A DNA stretch of 64,000 bases. Source: Neoarius graeffei (lineage: Eukaryota > Chordata > Actinopteri > Siluriformes > Ariidae). The notes beneath the pieces were generated by a model, which saw only the letters and a program-made list of their open reading frames with translations, made no database searches and was not told where the DNA came from. Positions within the stretch are counted from its first letter, which is position 1. Each line of letters starts with the position of its first letter. Made by a program: the position numbers and the translations under genes. The stretch spans positions 72,178,149-72,242,148 of the forward strand of contig NC_083569.1 in the NCBI RefSeq assembly GCF_027579695.1, given 5' to 3'. This document shows, piece after piece, positions 11,442 through 22,175 of the stretch.

Positions 11442-12485
11442 GGAGCAGCCATGGCCTAAAGGTTAGAGAAGCAGCCTTGAGCCCAAAAGGGTGCTGGTTC
11501 AATTCCTGGCCTGGTAGGAAAATCCATGGCTGAAGTGCTCTTAGGTGGTGTTTACATTAGACCGTATCCGTCTTGTTTTCGTCGCGGATGCACTTTCCGT
11601 TCACATTAAAACCCCGGGAAATGACTCCACAGGCGGAACAACTTGAATCCGCCAGGGCCCACGTATTCAACCCAGTTCGTATCTGATCCGGTGCTGTGTA
11701 AACATTGAGACACGAGGAAACGCAGTGCTGAGCTCTAGCTGACGTCGTCATTGGACAACGTCACTGTGACATCCACCTTCCTGATTCACTGGCGTTGGTC
11801 ATGCCACGTTGGTCATGTGACGCGACTGCTGAAAAACTGCGCGGACTTCACTTCCTGCTATTGTTTCCGCCTTGTATCACCTTTTTGTTTTTCATTAAAG
11901 AGTATAAAAGTATGAATATAATGCTTTGCTTTGTCATTCTTAATGTTGTTCATGGTAAAATGCAAATACTGCCCATTGTGTAGTTATGATTGTCTTTAGG
12001 CTTGCCATCCTTCCACTTGCAAGTGGTGAGTGACTTGCGCATGCCCGATATGCACTGGGATCACACACACAGCGGCTCAGTCCCGAATCACTGCTCGTGC
12101 GCTTCACTCGCGTGCTCTGTGAGCTGCGCAGGGCCGGAGTGCGCACCCTCCAGAGGGCACTCGCTGTTCAGGGCGGAGTGATTTGGAGCGCAGCCGCTGA
12201 GGAGGAAGCGCTGAGCCGTACTGACACATTTCAACTTACGTGCCATCTAATTAGTCATGTGATTAGCGTATCCGTGTATTGGCGTTGCTGTGTGCACGCG
12301 AATCGTGTATTGGCGTTGCTGTGTGCACGCGAATCGTTTTAAAAACGTTAATCTGATGATCCGCTGATACGGTCTAATGTAAACACCACCTTAAGCAAAG
12401 CACCTAACCCCCAGCTGCTCCCCAGGCCCTGGGTATGTGTGCGTGCTTGTTGTACGTCACTCTGGAAAAGAATGTCTGTAATATA
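11442..12485 (+). mobile_element. tRNA-derived SINE (second type) split by a Harbinger-type element
   Basis: The left part, 11442-11543, has a tRNA-like A box (GGCCTAAAGGTTAGAGAAGC) and B box (GGTTCAATTCC). The right part, 12391-12485, continues AAGCAAAGCACCTAACCCCC and ends with the CACTCTGGAAAAGAATGTCT tail typical of this fish SINE. Joining the halves at the TTA duplication gives a continuous element. It is distinct from the Mermaid copies. Confidence 0.8.
11544..12390. mobile_element. PIF/Harbinger-type non-autonomous transposon
   Basis: There are perfect inverted ends of at least 25 bp (GGTGGTGTTTACATTAGACC at the left, its complement at the right). Both are flanked by TTA (11541-11543, 12391-12393), the 3-bp TWA duplication of PIF/Harbinger. 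It has no transposase and GC-rich interior sequence. A 29-bp unit containing TTGGCGTTGCTGTGTGCACG is tandemly doubled at about 12277-12335. Confidence 0.87.
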
Positions 12486-12741
12486 ACGTTTCTCATAACA
12501 TGACAAAGTGATCAGAGAGGCCTGGATATTAAACAGGTAGCATATCAGATGAGTATTACATATAGCTGACCAAATCTGAGAGCTTGTATAATTAATATTT
12601 TATTGAAAAAGTGTGATTTGGACATCCAGAAAAATTGTTAAACTGAAGTCTTTTAGTGAGGACAGGTATGCGAAAACAAACATCCTCTCTCTCTCAATCT
12701 GATTTTGCAGTAAAATCATAAGAGGATATACATTATTGTAT
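12486..12741. other. No recognisable feature
   Basis: Short AT-rich spacer between the SINE and the hAT element. Confidence 0.4.
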
Positions 12742-12749
12742 ACTGAGAG

Positions 12750-13487
12750 CAGTGGCGTGCACAGATAGACACGAGGTGGTGCTCAAGCACCTGCCCCTCT
12801 GCCCTCTGTCCAAAAAAGTGCCCTTTTGAATTTTTTTTTTTTTTACAGTTTACTGAGGCCAATGTCGACATGATCTTTTAGAAAAGCCGCAGCATTAAAA
12901 GCGTGTGTGAAAATAATGTCCCGATGTGTGCCCCCTCCGCACACACACCAGACCTCTGTCTCTCTTGCTCTGTCACGTGAACAAGCGTGCAGTGCATTCA
13001 ATGTGAGGTTGCAGCAGCATAGCGTCCTGGAAGCCACGGCCTTGTCGTAGCGCAGACAACACATCGGGCAGTCAGTCAGCTCTTCCCCTGCCCCACCAGC
13101 CAGGTAACACATGAATCGAGTGAAAATGTATTGTTTGCCCTCTAAGCCCAAGCTGTAATTATTTTGTCGTGAAGTAGCCCGTCGCATACAGAAACAACTG
13201 CACATAAGGATTATATTTTTTGCTAGCCCATTTTCAGATTTAGGAAAACAAAAATTTATTTTTCTATTTTGTTCAACTAGAGATTCCTGGCAAAGTCAAA
13301 AAGCCTTGATGTAATAAATTAAGTGGTTGTTTTACACCTTTAAAAACTAAAACGGGTCAGTGGCGACCCGAACACAAGAGGAGGGTTAAATCTCAGACTT
13401 TTATAATAAGGTGTTCCACATGCGCAAAAAAGTGCCCTTTTCTCCCCCCAGAGCACTTGCCCCCCAAAATGTCTGTGCACGCCACTG
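12750..13487. mobile_element. hAT non-autonomous element
   Basis: Starts CAGTGGCGTGCACAGA and ends TCTGTGCACGCCACTG, inverted termini of 16 bp of the hAT type. The 8-bp flanks are ACTGAGAG (12742-12749) and ACTGAAAG (13488-13495), one mismatch. The subterminal AAAGTGCCCTTTT blocks are repeated in inverted order. No transposase domain is visible, and the open frames inside have no support. Confidence 0.87.
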
Positions 13488-13657
13488 ACTGAAAGTGACA
13501 CAGTTGATGGTTTTGCTACATCATAGTGTAAAAAGTCTTTGTATTTCTGGACCATTCCCACAATTTGTTTTGCTGCTGGCTCTGCTAGTTTTTGGGGTTG
13601 GGGGTTAGAGCTTACCACAAGGGTTAATGTTGATTTTATGCGCTAGAATTATGTTTC

Positions 13658-14031
13658 GGCGGCACGGTGGTGTAGTGGTTAGCGCTGTCGCCTCACAGCA
13701 AGAAGGTCCGGGTTCGAGCCCCGTGGCTGGTGAGGGCCTTTCTGTGTGGAGTTTGCATGTTCTCCCCGTGTCCGCGTGGGTTTCCTCCAGGTGCTCCGGT
13801 TTCCCCCACAGTCCAAAGACATGCAGGTTAGGTTAACTGGTGACTCTAAATTGAGCGTAGGTGTGAATGTGAGTGTGAATGGTTGTCTGTGTCTATGTGT
13901 CAGCCCTGTGATGACCTGGCGACTTGTCCAGGGTGTACCCCGCCTTTCGCCCGTAGTCAGCTGGGATAGGCTCCGGCTTGCCTGCGACCCTGTAGATCAG
14001 GATAACGCGGCTACAGATAATGAGATGAGAT
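13658..14031 (+). mobile_element. Mermaid-type SINE, complete reference copy
   Basis: 374 bp. The tRNA-like head has an A box in GGTGTAGTGGTTAGCGCTGT and a B box in GGGTTCGAGCC. Then follow the conserved body (AGTCCAAAGACATGCAGG), GTGTGAATG repeats and the AGATAATGAGATGAGA tail. A perfect 14-bp TSD, TAGAATTATGTTTC, lies at 13644-13657 and 14032-14045. Being long and perfectly duplicated, it is probably one of the youngest SINE copies here. Confidence 0.96.
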
Positions 14032-14356
14032 TAGAATTATGTTTCCTGTGAATTAAAGTCACTCATTTTGCATATATTGCAGTGTGAGTTGCTTGTTTGT
14101 GTTACTCATGTGTTCTTGGTTCTCTGTTCAAGAAATAAAAAGGAAGCGTATAGCATGGAAGTGTTCAGAGTGGAGATTTATTGGGGTCCACATGCTGCCA
14201 TTGTGAAACCAGTAACTGAAGTAGGTGTACACTTAAAACACTTAGGACTATGGCAAAGAAACAGGCATTTCCAAAGTCATTTTAAAGATGTAAGTTAATA
14301 ATAATAAGAAGAAATTTGTTTCCTACATCAAATGCACAAAGTGAACTTGGGTTTAA

Positions 14357-14996
14357 AGTGCCATTCCACCATTGGATGTATTTTTTTGGCATAAAATACA
14401 ATATATTTTATGACAACATGACTAGACAGAGAAATCTTTTAGCTTCAAAATGATATATCAAACATAATTTTTGACAACGACAAGTATATTAATTTTGCGA
14501 CCAAAGTCACCTACCCTTTTAATTTCCGCGCGGTAGTGAAACGTGATGTCATCGGCAGGTTCCCCTTCTTGTGTACCACGTCACGTGTGACATGACACAG
14601 ATTATCAGCAATGGCGGATAGAACGCGATTGTCAGCTTCAGAAAAGAAGCAGAGTCAAATAGCAAGTGATGCCCAAAGGAGACGGTCGATGGTGAATATC
14701 GGCACAGCAATCGACAAGTGGAAATCGCGTTCTATCCGCCATTGCTGATAATCTGTGCCACGTCACACGTGACGTGGTACACAAGAAGGGGAACCTGCCG
14801 ATGACATCACGTTTCACTACCGTGCGGAAATTAAAAGGGTAGGTGACTTTGGTCACAAAATTAATATACTTGTCGTTGTCAAAAAATTATGTTTGATATA
14901 TCATTTTGAAGCTAAAAGATTTCTCTGTCTAGTCATGTTGTCATAAAATATATTGTATTTTATGCCAAAGAATACATCCAATGGTGGAATGGCACT
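14357..14996. mobile_element. 640-bp TTAA-flanked foldback element
   Basis: The arms 14357-14630 and 14723-14996 are each 274 bases and near-perfectly complementary, around a 92-base loop (14631-14722). TTAA flanks both ends (14353-14356, 14997-15000), and the TIR begins AGTGCCATTCC. The left arm plus loop carry a start codon and coding sequence, so the structure looks like an inverted duplication of the 5' end of a gene-bearing TTAA transposon (Kolobok-like). As RNA or single-stranded DNA it would form a very stable hairpin. Confidence 0.85.
14611..14748 (+). pseudogene. Short open frame across the foldback loop (truncated transposon gene)
   Basis: ATG 14611 to TGA 14748, 45 residues: MADRTRLSASEKKQSQIAS, then DAQRRRSMVNIGTAIDKW, then KSRSIRHC. 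Up to DKW it reads like a real basic N-terminus with the VNIGxAxxxW motif I associate with uncharacterised transposon-linked fish proteins. The last eight residues come from the inverted arm and are artefactual. The ATG context AGCAATGG is fair. Identity is uncertain; this is a motif impression, not a database match. Confidence 0.5.
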
Positions 14997-15211
14997 TTAA
15001 GGCTGGTCATATGGATATGATAATTTTTTATGTTATTTTATTTTTAGATTTTTTTTTTGTTTAATCATAGCACCATTTAAATCTTGAATCTGTTTGGTCA
15101 GAAGGTATTGAATAATTTTCTATAACAGCGGCTCAGAGAGTTGTCACAGCTACGAGGCAAATCATCAAATGTTAAAATGTTGTAATGTTAGTAATCATAT
15201 ATTTGTGATGT

Positions 15212-15668
15212 AAAGCACACCCCAAAGGATTTTATTCCTCTTATACCACAGCAGTACAACATTTGATTTATTAAAGAACATTTTTATCCATTTATAGCTA
15301 CATGTAATGTTGTAGTATTGAACGTTACAAATCAGCAAATGTTACAGGAGTAATTCACAGGTGCTCCACATAATCTAAGACTGATTACAAACTGATTACA
15401 AACACTCTAAAACTTGCTGTTATTTCAGAAAGAAGAATGTAGCTTATAGTTGTTGATTTGGTGAAGCTTGAAAACTTGTTAAATTTCATTAACTTTAAGA
15501 AAAATAAAGGAACTACTGTGTCTAGTTACTGTAACAGGATAACTTGTTTCATGGACATTCTATAACATTACATCTAACTATACCGTAAATGGATAAAGTT
15601 CTTTAATAAATAAAACATTGTCCTGCTGTGGTATAAGAGGAATAAAATCCTTTGGGGGTGTGCTTTGC
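15212..15668. mobile_element. MITE with ~85-bp terminal inverted repeats
   Basis: 15212-15296 (AAAGCACACCCCAAAGGATT onward) is the reverse complement of 15583-15668 (ending AATCCTTTGGGGGTGTGCTTT), with one small gap. Both arms contain the TACCACAGCAG and ATGGATAAA blocks. It is non-coding. I do not see a clear target duplication, so the superfamily is open. Confidence 0.7.
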
Positions 15669-15691
15669 ATGAAGCTACATCACATCACTCT

Positions 15692-16064
15692 CATCTCATC
15701 TCATTATCTCTAGCCGCTTTATCCTGTTCTACCGGGTCGCAGGCAAGCTGGAGCCTATCCCAGCTGACTACGGGCGAGAGGCGGGGTACACCCTGGACAA
15801 GTCACCAGGTCATCACAGGGCTGACACATAGACACAGACAACCATTCACACTCACATTCACACCTACGGTCAATTTAGAGCCACCAGTTAACCTAACCTG
15901 CATGTCTTTGGACTGTGGGGGAAACCGGAGCACCCGGAGGAAACCCACGCGGACATGGGGAGAACATGAAAACTCCACACAGAAAGGCCCTCGTCGGCCA
16001 CGGGGCTCGAACCCAGACCTTGCTATGAGGCAACAGTGCTAACCACTACACCACCGTGACACCT
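15692..16064 (-). mobile_element. Mermaid-type SINE
   Basis: Minus-strand full-length copy. TSD ATCACATCACTCT lies at 15679-15691 and 16065-16077. Confidence 0.95.
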
Positions 16065-16114
16065 ATCACATCACTCTTTCATTAAATATTTAAATAATAT
16101 TGGCTGGCTTTGAG

Positions 16115-16222
16115 TGGTCTATCAGATATATTCCATGCAGCTAGCAGGATATTGAACAAGTCGAAGATGGGTCCAATATCATGGTAGCTGAATGGAATTT
16201 ACCTGATAGACTATGAAAAAAG
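16115..16222. repeat. Imperfect hairpin, ~45-bp arms
   Basis: TCTATCAGATATATTCCATG... at ~16118 pairs with ...GAATTTACCTGATAGACTAT at ~16215, with a few mismatches and a short loop around GTCGAAGATGGG. It is probably a small foldback MITE. Confidence 0.6.
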
Positions 16223-16264
16223 TCATTATTATTATTATTATCCATACACACTCTCTTCATATCA

Positions 16265-16575
16265 GCATTCTCAAAGGCCAACACAAGCTTACCTGCGAGT
16301 TGCTGCAGTCAGCACAGCAGTGAAGTCACCTTCCAGCTGGTGTAGCGTTCATCAGTAGTGTTAGCAAAAGCTAATAAAGCAGTCAAGCCAGTGCTATCGA
16401 GAGCAAGTAGCACAGGCTAACAACCAAGAAACTAAAATTTCTGTCTCCAGAATCTTCTTACACGCACGCTCACTACAGTATTTTTCACTCAGACTTAAGT
16501 ATTCATTTCCCTGTGTAATTTACTTAGTTACTTTTAAAATCAACATTGACAACGACACGACCTGGCAGCCAAAAT
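16265..16575. repeat. Dispersed repeat, copy 1
   Basis: AAGGCCAACACAAGCTTACC... through ...CGACCTGGCAGCC matches 21112-21432 in the same orientation, with scattered substitutions. The shared part contains GTGAAGTCACCTTCCAGC and TAGCGTTCATCAGTAGTGTT. It is non-coding and its family is unknown to me. The TTAA element at 16600 lies directly downstream. Confidence 0.75.
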
Positions 16576-16599
16576 TCTCTCAAAATCTTCCACTTTTAA

Positions 16600-17266
16600 A
16601 GGGGAACTGAAGGCAAATTTTTTTATGATCAAAATTCTATTTATCTCATTTTATTAAATATAGGAACGCATTTGTGATAGCTATTTTGTCACTGCTATAG
16701 TAAGTTATAAGTGTTTGAAATATGCTATATAATATATCAGTCCATATATCAAAGCAATGGCTGTAAACGAGATTCGTTGAGACCTGTGCGAGACATCGTA
16801 GGACGGAAGTAAAACGTACAGCGGAAATCAAAGTGACCAACATCTGCCAACGTTGTCAAAAGACGCACGCGCCCTCTTTCGAATGCTGATGTAATCAAGC
16901 CAGAAGTTTTGTTTGTTTTGATAGCAATCAGGAAAGTTTTAAAAAAGTTGGCAGTAATCGTCATTTAAACTCGTTTTTGTGAAATATTTCGTTTGGAAAA
17001 CAGTTTTCAAAATGGCAGCACTGACACCTGGCTGACACTTCACATTTCAAAGTCTCGTGAAGATCGTGCGGATAAGCGACGCCTGCCGTGGACCAAACGA
17101 ACTAAATTCAACATGGCTAAAAACCGAATTGGCCGATAAGTATCATATTTAATTGCGATTAGTTGCCAATACGAGTCACGATATAAGGTTACTAAAACCG
17201 AAAACGTAATTGAATAACACGTTAATTAAGAAATAAAGCAAGTTTAAAAATGACTTCAGTTCCCCT
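16600..17266. mobile_element. TTAA-flanked Kolobok-like MITE
   Basis: Inverted ends AGGGGAACTGAAG and CTTCAGTTCCCCT, with TTAA at 16596-16599 and 17267-17270. The termini resemble those of the 9386-10239 element (AGGGGAAC), so they may be related families. It is 667 bp with no supported gene. Confidence 0.82.
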
Positions 17267-17270
17267 TTAA

Positions 17271-18281
17271 CAAAGCAAACCTAGCAGCCATGGTTGTTTA
17301 CAAATTGTCACAGTCGCTCGTGAGCACAGAAGTTTAACATCTCCGACGTGTCTCTTTTCCAGTTTTTCGATGTCCGTTGGTATGTTTTTCTTTTGTAAAT
17401 ATGCGTGAAGAATGTATAATGAAGTTTTGGTAGCCTTTCAGGTGTTCAACGTATCTTTCTCTTTCCCAGCAAATACAGAAATGGTTCTGCGCATACACAG
17501 CAGAAAACTTTCTCATTGGATATTCGTGCTCCGACGTGTGGCATCGTGTCGTCTTGACAACATGTAATACCGTAAACCATATTGCAAGCTCATTCTCCAT
17601 TGGATAAAGTGGCGTAATACACGTAGGATAAGCGATATGATAACAATGTTGCATGCTATCAAACCAAATGAATGAAACCCGCTAGAAGGGAATAGAACAC
17701 ATGTTTTTACTCCATCGAAAAGTGTCCTGTATGTATAATAATTTCCTATAACAGCACATTCTAGTGTGTTTTATTTATTCCTTAGTTTTCATACTGACCA
17801 TATCCACAGTTATTTATATTAACAGAAACTCAACTTGGTGACTGTTAAAACGTTTGCTTAATTTTTTTTTTTTAATTTTGTTAGAGAAAGTAAAGGTACT
17901 CTATTTGTATAGATATAGCAGAAACTGTCATTCATCATAGATCACATTATATTGCTGGTAACTAAATATTACGATTCACCCATATCATCATATCGCTGCC
18001 CCTCATTGGGATGGAACTGAACTGAAATTAGAAAGTAGGGTAAAAAAAAAAATTGACAGCTAAATTTATAGTAATATCAACATTGCACTGTTCGTGTATT
18101 GTAGAGGGCATGTAGCAGGATTCTACTTTAAAATGTTTATCTTTTACCACAGTTTCTCTCACTCTGCGTCTGTCTTCTACTTACTAAATACTCTGTCATT
18201 TTCTGTCTGTAGAAAAATGATAAGTGCATCTACAGGCATATAAACACAAAGCATTCATTATGTGCTGTGCACACGTGTGGG

Positions 18282-18282
<1 letters not shown>
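17271..18282. other. No recognisable feature
   Basis: AT-rich sequence. The CTATAACAGC motif near 17750 also occurs near 15120, suggesting remnants of one repeat family, but boundaries cannot be set. A minus-strand 106-codon open frame at 17334-17654 has no recognisable domain. Confidence 0.4.

Positions 18283-18345
<63 letters not shown>
18283..18345. repeat. (GT)n followed by (GA)n microsatellite
   Basis: About 23 GT units run directly into about 8 GA units. Confidence 0.97.
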
Positions 18346-18348
<3 letters not shown>

Positions 18349-19284
18349 CATAATGTGCCAGATGGCATTCTTTCGACAGAGATAAATCCATATTATGCCC
18401 ACGATTGTAACAGTATCTCAGGTGAACTGCACACTGAATGACAAGCAGTCATGCAGTTGTCACCTGGACCTGTGCTTACACTGACCTCTTTCTTCTGAAC
18501 CCTGTGTCCCCAAAGCAATGCGGAGTTTTTTGCAGTTTGTCTGTGAGAATATAAGGCCTAGACAACAGTGTTAGGTCTAACTTCACACCAAAAGGGTAAG
18601 TAGCTTTGGGGAAAATTAGAAGAACATATACATAAACCACCCATTCCAAGTCAACCAGTCATTTCCACAAAACCAGCACCTTGTAACACAACACACAACA
18701 TTACAGCAGCCGCAAACAGACCAGCTGACCCGGGTGTATTTTTACCCGGCCACCTAGGAGGACAGACGCATGGATCTGAAGGGATTCTGTCTCTGACCTG
18801 ATTACATATACGGGCATCTCTCATTCCAGTTTCTCCTCTTCAAGGTGCCTTACAGAGCTTGAGGCTTCTGGATGGTACACGGTTCACACCGTCTCATTCT
18901 ACAGTTGTACAAGGAAGTTATTTTTGCAGGCTGATGTAGGACCTGCAACTTTTATTGAGAACAATATTAGTCTCACATCAAATGAACAAGAAACAGCTTA
19001 ATAAAAGGCATCTTTTGTAAAATATCAGGATTAAAAGCTAATAATGTTCTCAAGGTCTTGACTCAGAGGAAGGCAGAACAGCAAACATCACATTGAAGAC
19101 ACCAGAGAGGAACCGTCAGGACCTTCTAGTCCTTCAGAGAAAGCCCAAACATATCAGCATTTCAAATGTTATATTTAATTTCTTTCATTCTTTAATTTCT
19201 ATCATTCTTTCATAATTTCATTATAATTATTCTCTTCTAATTTGGCCTCATTTTCTATCAAATTTGCTTCAGAAATGAAAGGGT
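18346..19284. other. No recognisable feature
   Basis: Apparently single-copy sequence; I see no exon or repeat. Confidence 0.4.
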
Positions 19285-19286
19285 TA

Positions 19287-20893
19287 CAGTGGTGCTTGAA
19301 AGTTGTGAACCCTTTAGAATTTTCTATATTTCTGCATAAATATGACCTAAAACATCATCAGATTTTCACACAAGTCCTAAAAGTAGATAAAGAGAACCCA
19401 GTTAAACAAATGAGACAAAAATATTATACTTGGTCATTTATTTATTGAGGAAAATGATCCAATATTACATATCTGTGAGTGGCAAAAGTATGTGAACCTT
19501 TGCTTTCGGTATCTGGTGTGACCCCCTTGTGCAGCAATAACTGCAACTAAACGTTTCCGGTAACTGTTGATCAGTCCTGCACACCGGCTTGGAGGAATTT
19601 TAGCCCATTCCTCTGTACAGAACAGCTTCAACTCTGGGATGTTGGTGGGTTTTCTCACATGAACTGCTCACTTCAGGTCCTTCCACAACATTTTGATTGG
19701 ATTAAGGTCAGGACTTTGACTTGGCCATTCCAAAACATTAACTTTATTCTTCTTTAACCATTCTTTGGTAGAACGACCTGTGTGCTTAGGATCGTTGTCT
19801 TGCTGCATGACCCGGCTTATCTTGAGACTCAGTTCATGGACAGATGTCCTGACATTTTCCTTTAGAATTCGCTGGTATAATTCAGAATTCATTGTTCCAT
19901 CAATGATGGCAAGCCGTCCTGGCCCAGATGCAGCAAAACAGGCCCAAACCATGATACTACCACCACCATGTTTCACAGATGGGATAAGGTTCTTATGCTG
20001 GAATGCAGTGTTTTCCTTTCTCCAAACATAACGCTTCTCATTTAAACCAAAAATTCTATTTTGGTCTCATCCGTCCACAAAACATTTTCCAATAGCCTTC
20101 TGGCTTGTCCACGTGATCTTTAGCAAACTGCAAATGTGCAGCAATGTTCTGTTTGGAGAGCAGTGGCTTTCTCCTTGCAACCCTGCCATGCACACCATTG
20201 TTGTTCAGTGTTCTCCTGATGGTGGACTCATGAACATTAACATTAGCCAATGTGAGAGAGGCCTTCAGTTGCTTAGAAGTGACCCTGAGGTCCTTTGTGA
20301 CCTCGCCGACGATTACACACCTTGCTCTTGGAGTGATCTTTGTTGGTTGACCACTCCTGGGGAGGGTAACAATGGGCTTGAATTTTCTCCATTTGTACAC
20401 AATCTGTCTGACTGTGGATTGGTGGAGTCCAAACTCTTTAGAGATGGTTTTGTAACCTTTTCCAGCCTGATGAGCATCAACAACGCTTTTTCTGAGGTCC
20501 TCAGAAATCTCCTTTGTTCGTGCCGTGATACACTTGCACAAACATGTGTTGTGAAGATCAGACTTTGATAGATCCCTGTTCTTTAAATAAAACAGGGTGC
20601 CCACTCACACCTGATTGTCATCCCATTGATTGAAAACACCTGACTCTAATTTCACCTTCAAATTAACTGCTAATCCTAGAGGTTCACATACTTTTGCCAC
20701 TCACAAAGATGTAATATTGGATCATTTTCCTCAATAAATAAATGACCAAGTATAATATTTTTGTCTCATTTGTTTCACTGGGTTCTTTTTATCTACTTTT
20801 AGGACTTGTGTGAAAATCTGATGATGTTTTAGGTCATATTTATGCAGAAATATAGAAAATTCTAAAGGGTTCACAAACTTTCAAGCACCACTG
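19287..20893 (-). mobile_element. Tc1-like transposon, copy A of a two-copy family
   Basis: Starts CAGTGGTGCTTGAAAG and ends CTTTCAAGCACCACTG, with TIRs of roughly 190-200 bp and TA at both flanks (19285-19286, 20894-20895). The same family recurs at 59644-61188. Both TIRs are complete here, so it could in principle be mobilised in trans. Confidence 0.92.
19437..20526 (-). pseudogene. Tc1 transposase, multiply disabled
   Basis: Compared with the sister copy, the start codon is ACG (TARTKEISEDL instead of MARTKEISEDL). A frameshift near 20060 destroys the first catalytic Asp motif (WTDE-type). The second Asp (QQDNDPKHT) is intact. The catalytic Glu is changed to Lys (NPIKMLW for NPIEMLW), a stop follows at DLK, and the terminal stop after GGHTRY reads CGA. 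The HTH N-terminus and the GGGSIMVWACFAASG core are still clear. Confidence 0.9.
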
Positions 20894-21111
20894 TAGTGTC
20901 CTGAAAACATTAAAATCGAGTTATCCAATGAGATATTTTTGTTTGCCGTCTCTAGGCTGAGAAGGGTTTCGAGCTGGCTCATTCATTGGTTAGGACTTCA
21001 TTGCTGGGACAGAAGGCCATGGCACTGTATGTTTATATAGGAAGTGACAGATGAATTAACCAATCAGATTTTGATTTATAGTGGGAGGAACAAAAAAATG
21101 TATCACCCTCG

Positions 21112-21432
21112 GCCTTCTCGAAGGCCAACATGAGCTTAACCCTGAATCGGCGCAGTCAGCGCAGCAGTGAAGTCACCTTCCAGCCGGTGTAGCGTTCATC
21201 AGTAGTGTTAGTGAACGCTAATAAAGCAATCAAGCCAGTGCTATCGAGAGCAAGTAGCACAGGCTAATGACCGAGCAACTAAGATTTTGGCCTCCAGACT
21301 CTTCTTCCACGCACACTCGCTCACCGCAGTATTTTTCACTCAGACTTAAGTATTCATTTCCCTGTGTAATTTACTTAGTTACTTTTAAAATCAACATCAA
21401 CAACTACACACAACGGAGCGACCTGGCAGCCT
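21112..21432. repeat. Dispersed repeat, copy 2
   Basis: Matches 16265-16575 in direct orientation. The two diverge sharply after CGACCTGGCAGCC, so that may be a real family boundary or a deletion point. Confidence 0.75.
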
Positions 21433-22175
21433 GCTGCTAATCCCTTGTAAAATCCTTTGCCCTGTTGCTTTTTTTGGTGTGTCTGGCTAAGTTTTGGCTG
21501 AGCTCAAGTCCTAGCTCTAATAGTAACCGTTCACCACTGGAAGACACAAAGGCCAGAGTGTAGTGTAGTCATTTACACAGTTAAAAAAAAAACCTTCAAA
21601 TGATTTGCTTATGTTAAAGTATTGAAGTAGATGCATTAAATTTGTTTAAAGTCAGTACATGAAAAGAACTCACCCCTCTTACCGCTAACAATCAGTGTGC
21701 ATTTGACCTCATAAAACCAAGGAACACAGGGAAAACAGTAACTTCATATTAATCAGCAGCTCAAATGTTACTCAGTAACAGCTCTGATGATACAAACTGC
21801 TTTAGCTTGCATGCCAAGAGTGAGCTGATATAAACTGGCTAGATACACAAAACAGATGGCAATACATAAATATTTGTGGCAATAGATATTAGATCATGTA
21901 AATTTGTGGTTTTTATGGAGCTTCAAAGAAGGCAAAAAATGTAGAAATGTTTTTAGGTTTATTGCACAGTTTTTGAAACTCAAGACCTTCATTCTGTCTC
22001 AGTTCCTTTTTGAGACACTGTGCCTACATGTGTACAAACAGCCAATGGTACAAGAACTTTCGAAATTTAAAGAAATACTGATCACATCCATTAGCATTTA
22101 GATTTGCCAAAAGAGCTCTGATACAATAAGTCACTTTATGACTTCCAAAAATATGTGGATTAAATTTAAATGATA
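21433..22175. other. No recognisable feature
   Basis: AT-rich, probably single-copy. The 65-codon open frame at 21904-22101 has no domain support. Confidence 0.4.

Noticed and set aside
12843-13205. Cys-containing 120-codon frame (possible zinc finger)
   Set aside because: Cysteines do not fit a known finger spacing, and the frame lies within a non-autonomous hAT element.
13658-13735. Possible tRNA genes (A and B box sequences) at SINE heads
   Set aside because: The boxes belong to tRNA-derived SINE promoters. Flanking sequence does not fold as a full tRNA with a normal 3' end, and TSDs surround the whole SINE.
13746-14051. Open frames such as MEFACSPRVRVGFL... and MSLDCGGNRSTRRK..., recurring about fifteen times on both strands
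   Set aside because: They are translations of the Mermaid SINE in different frames. They track SINE copies exactly and end at SINE boundaries.
20113-20568. 151-codon plus-strand frame opposite the Tc1 transposase, and the similar one at 60473-60961
   Set aside because: Mirror frames of the minus-strand transposase, with no independent domain.
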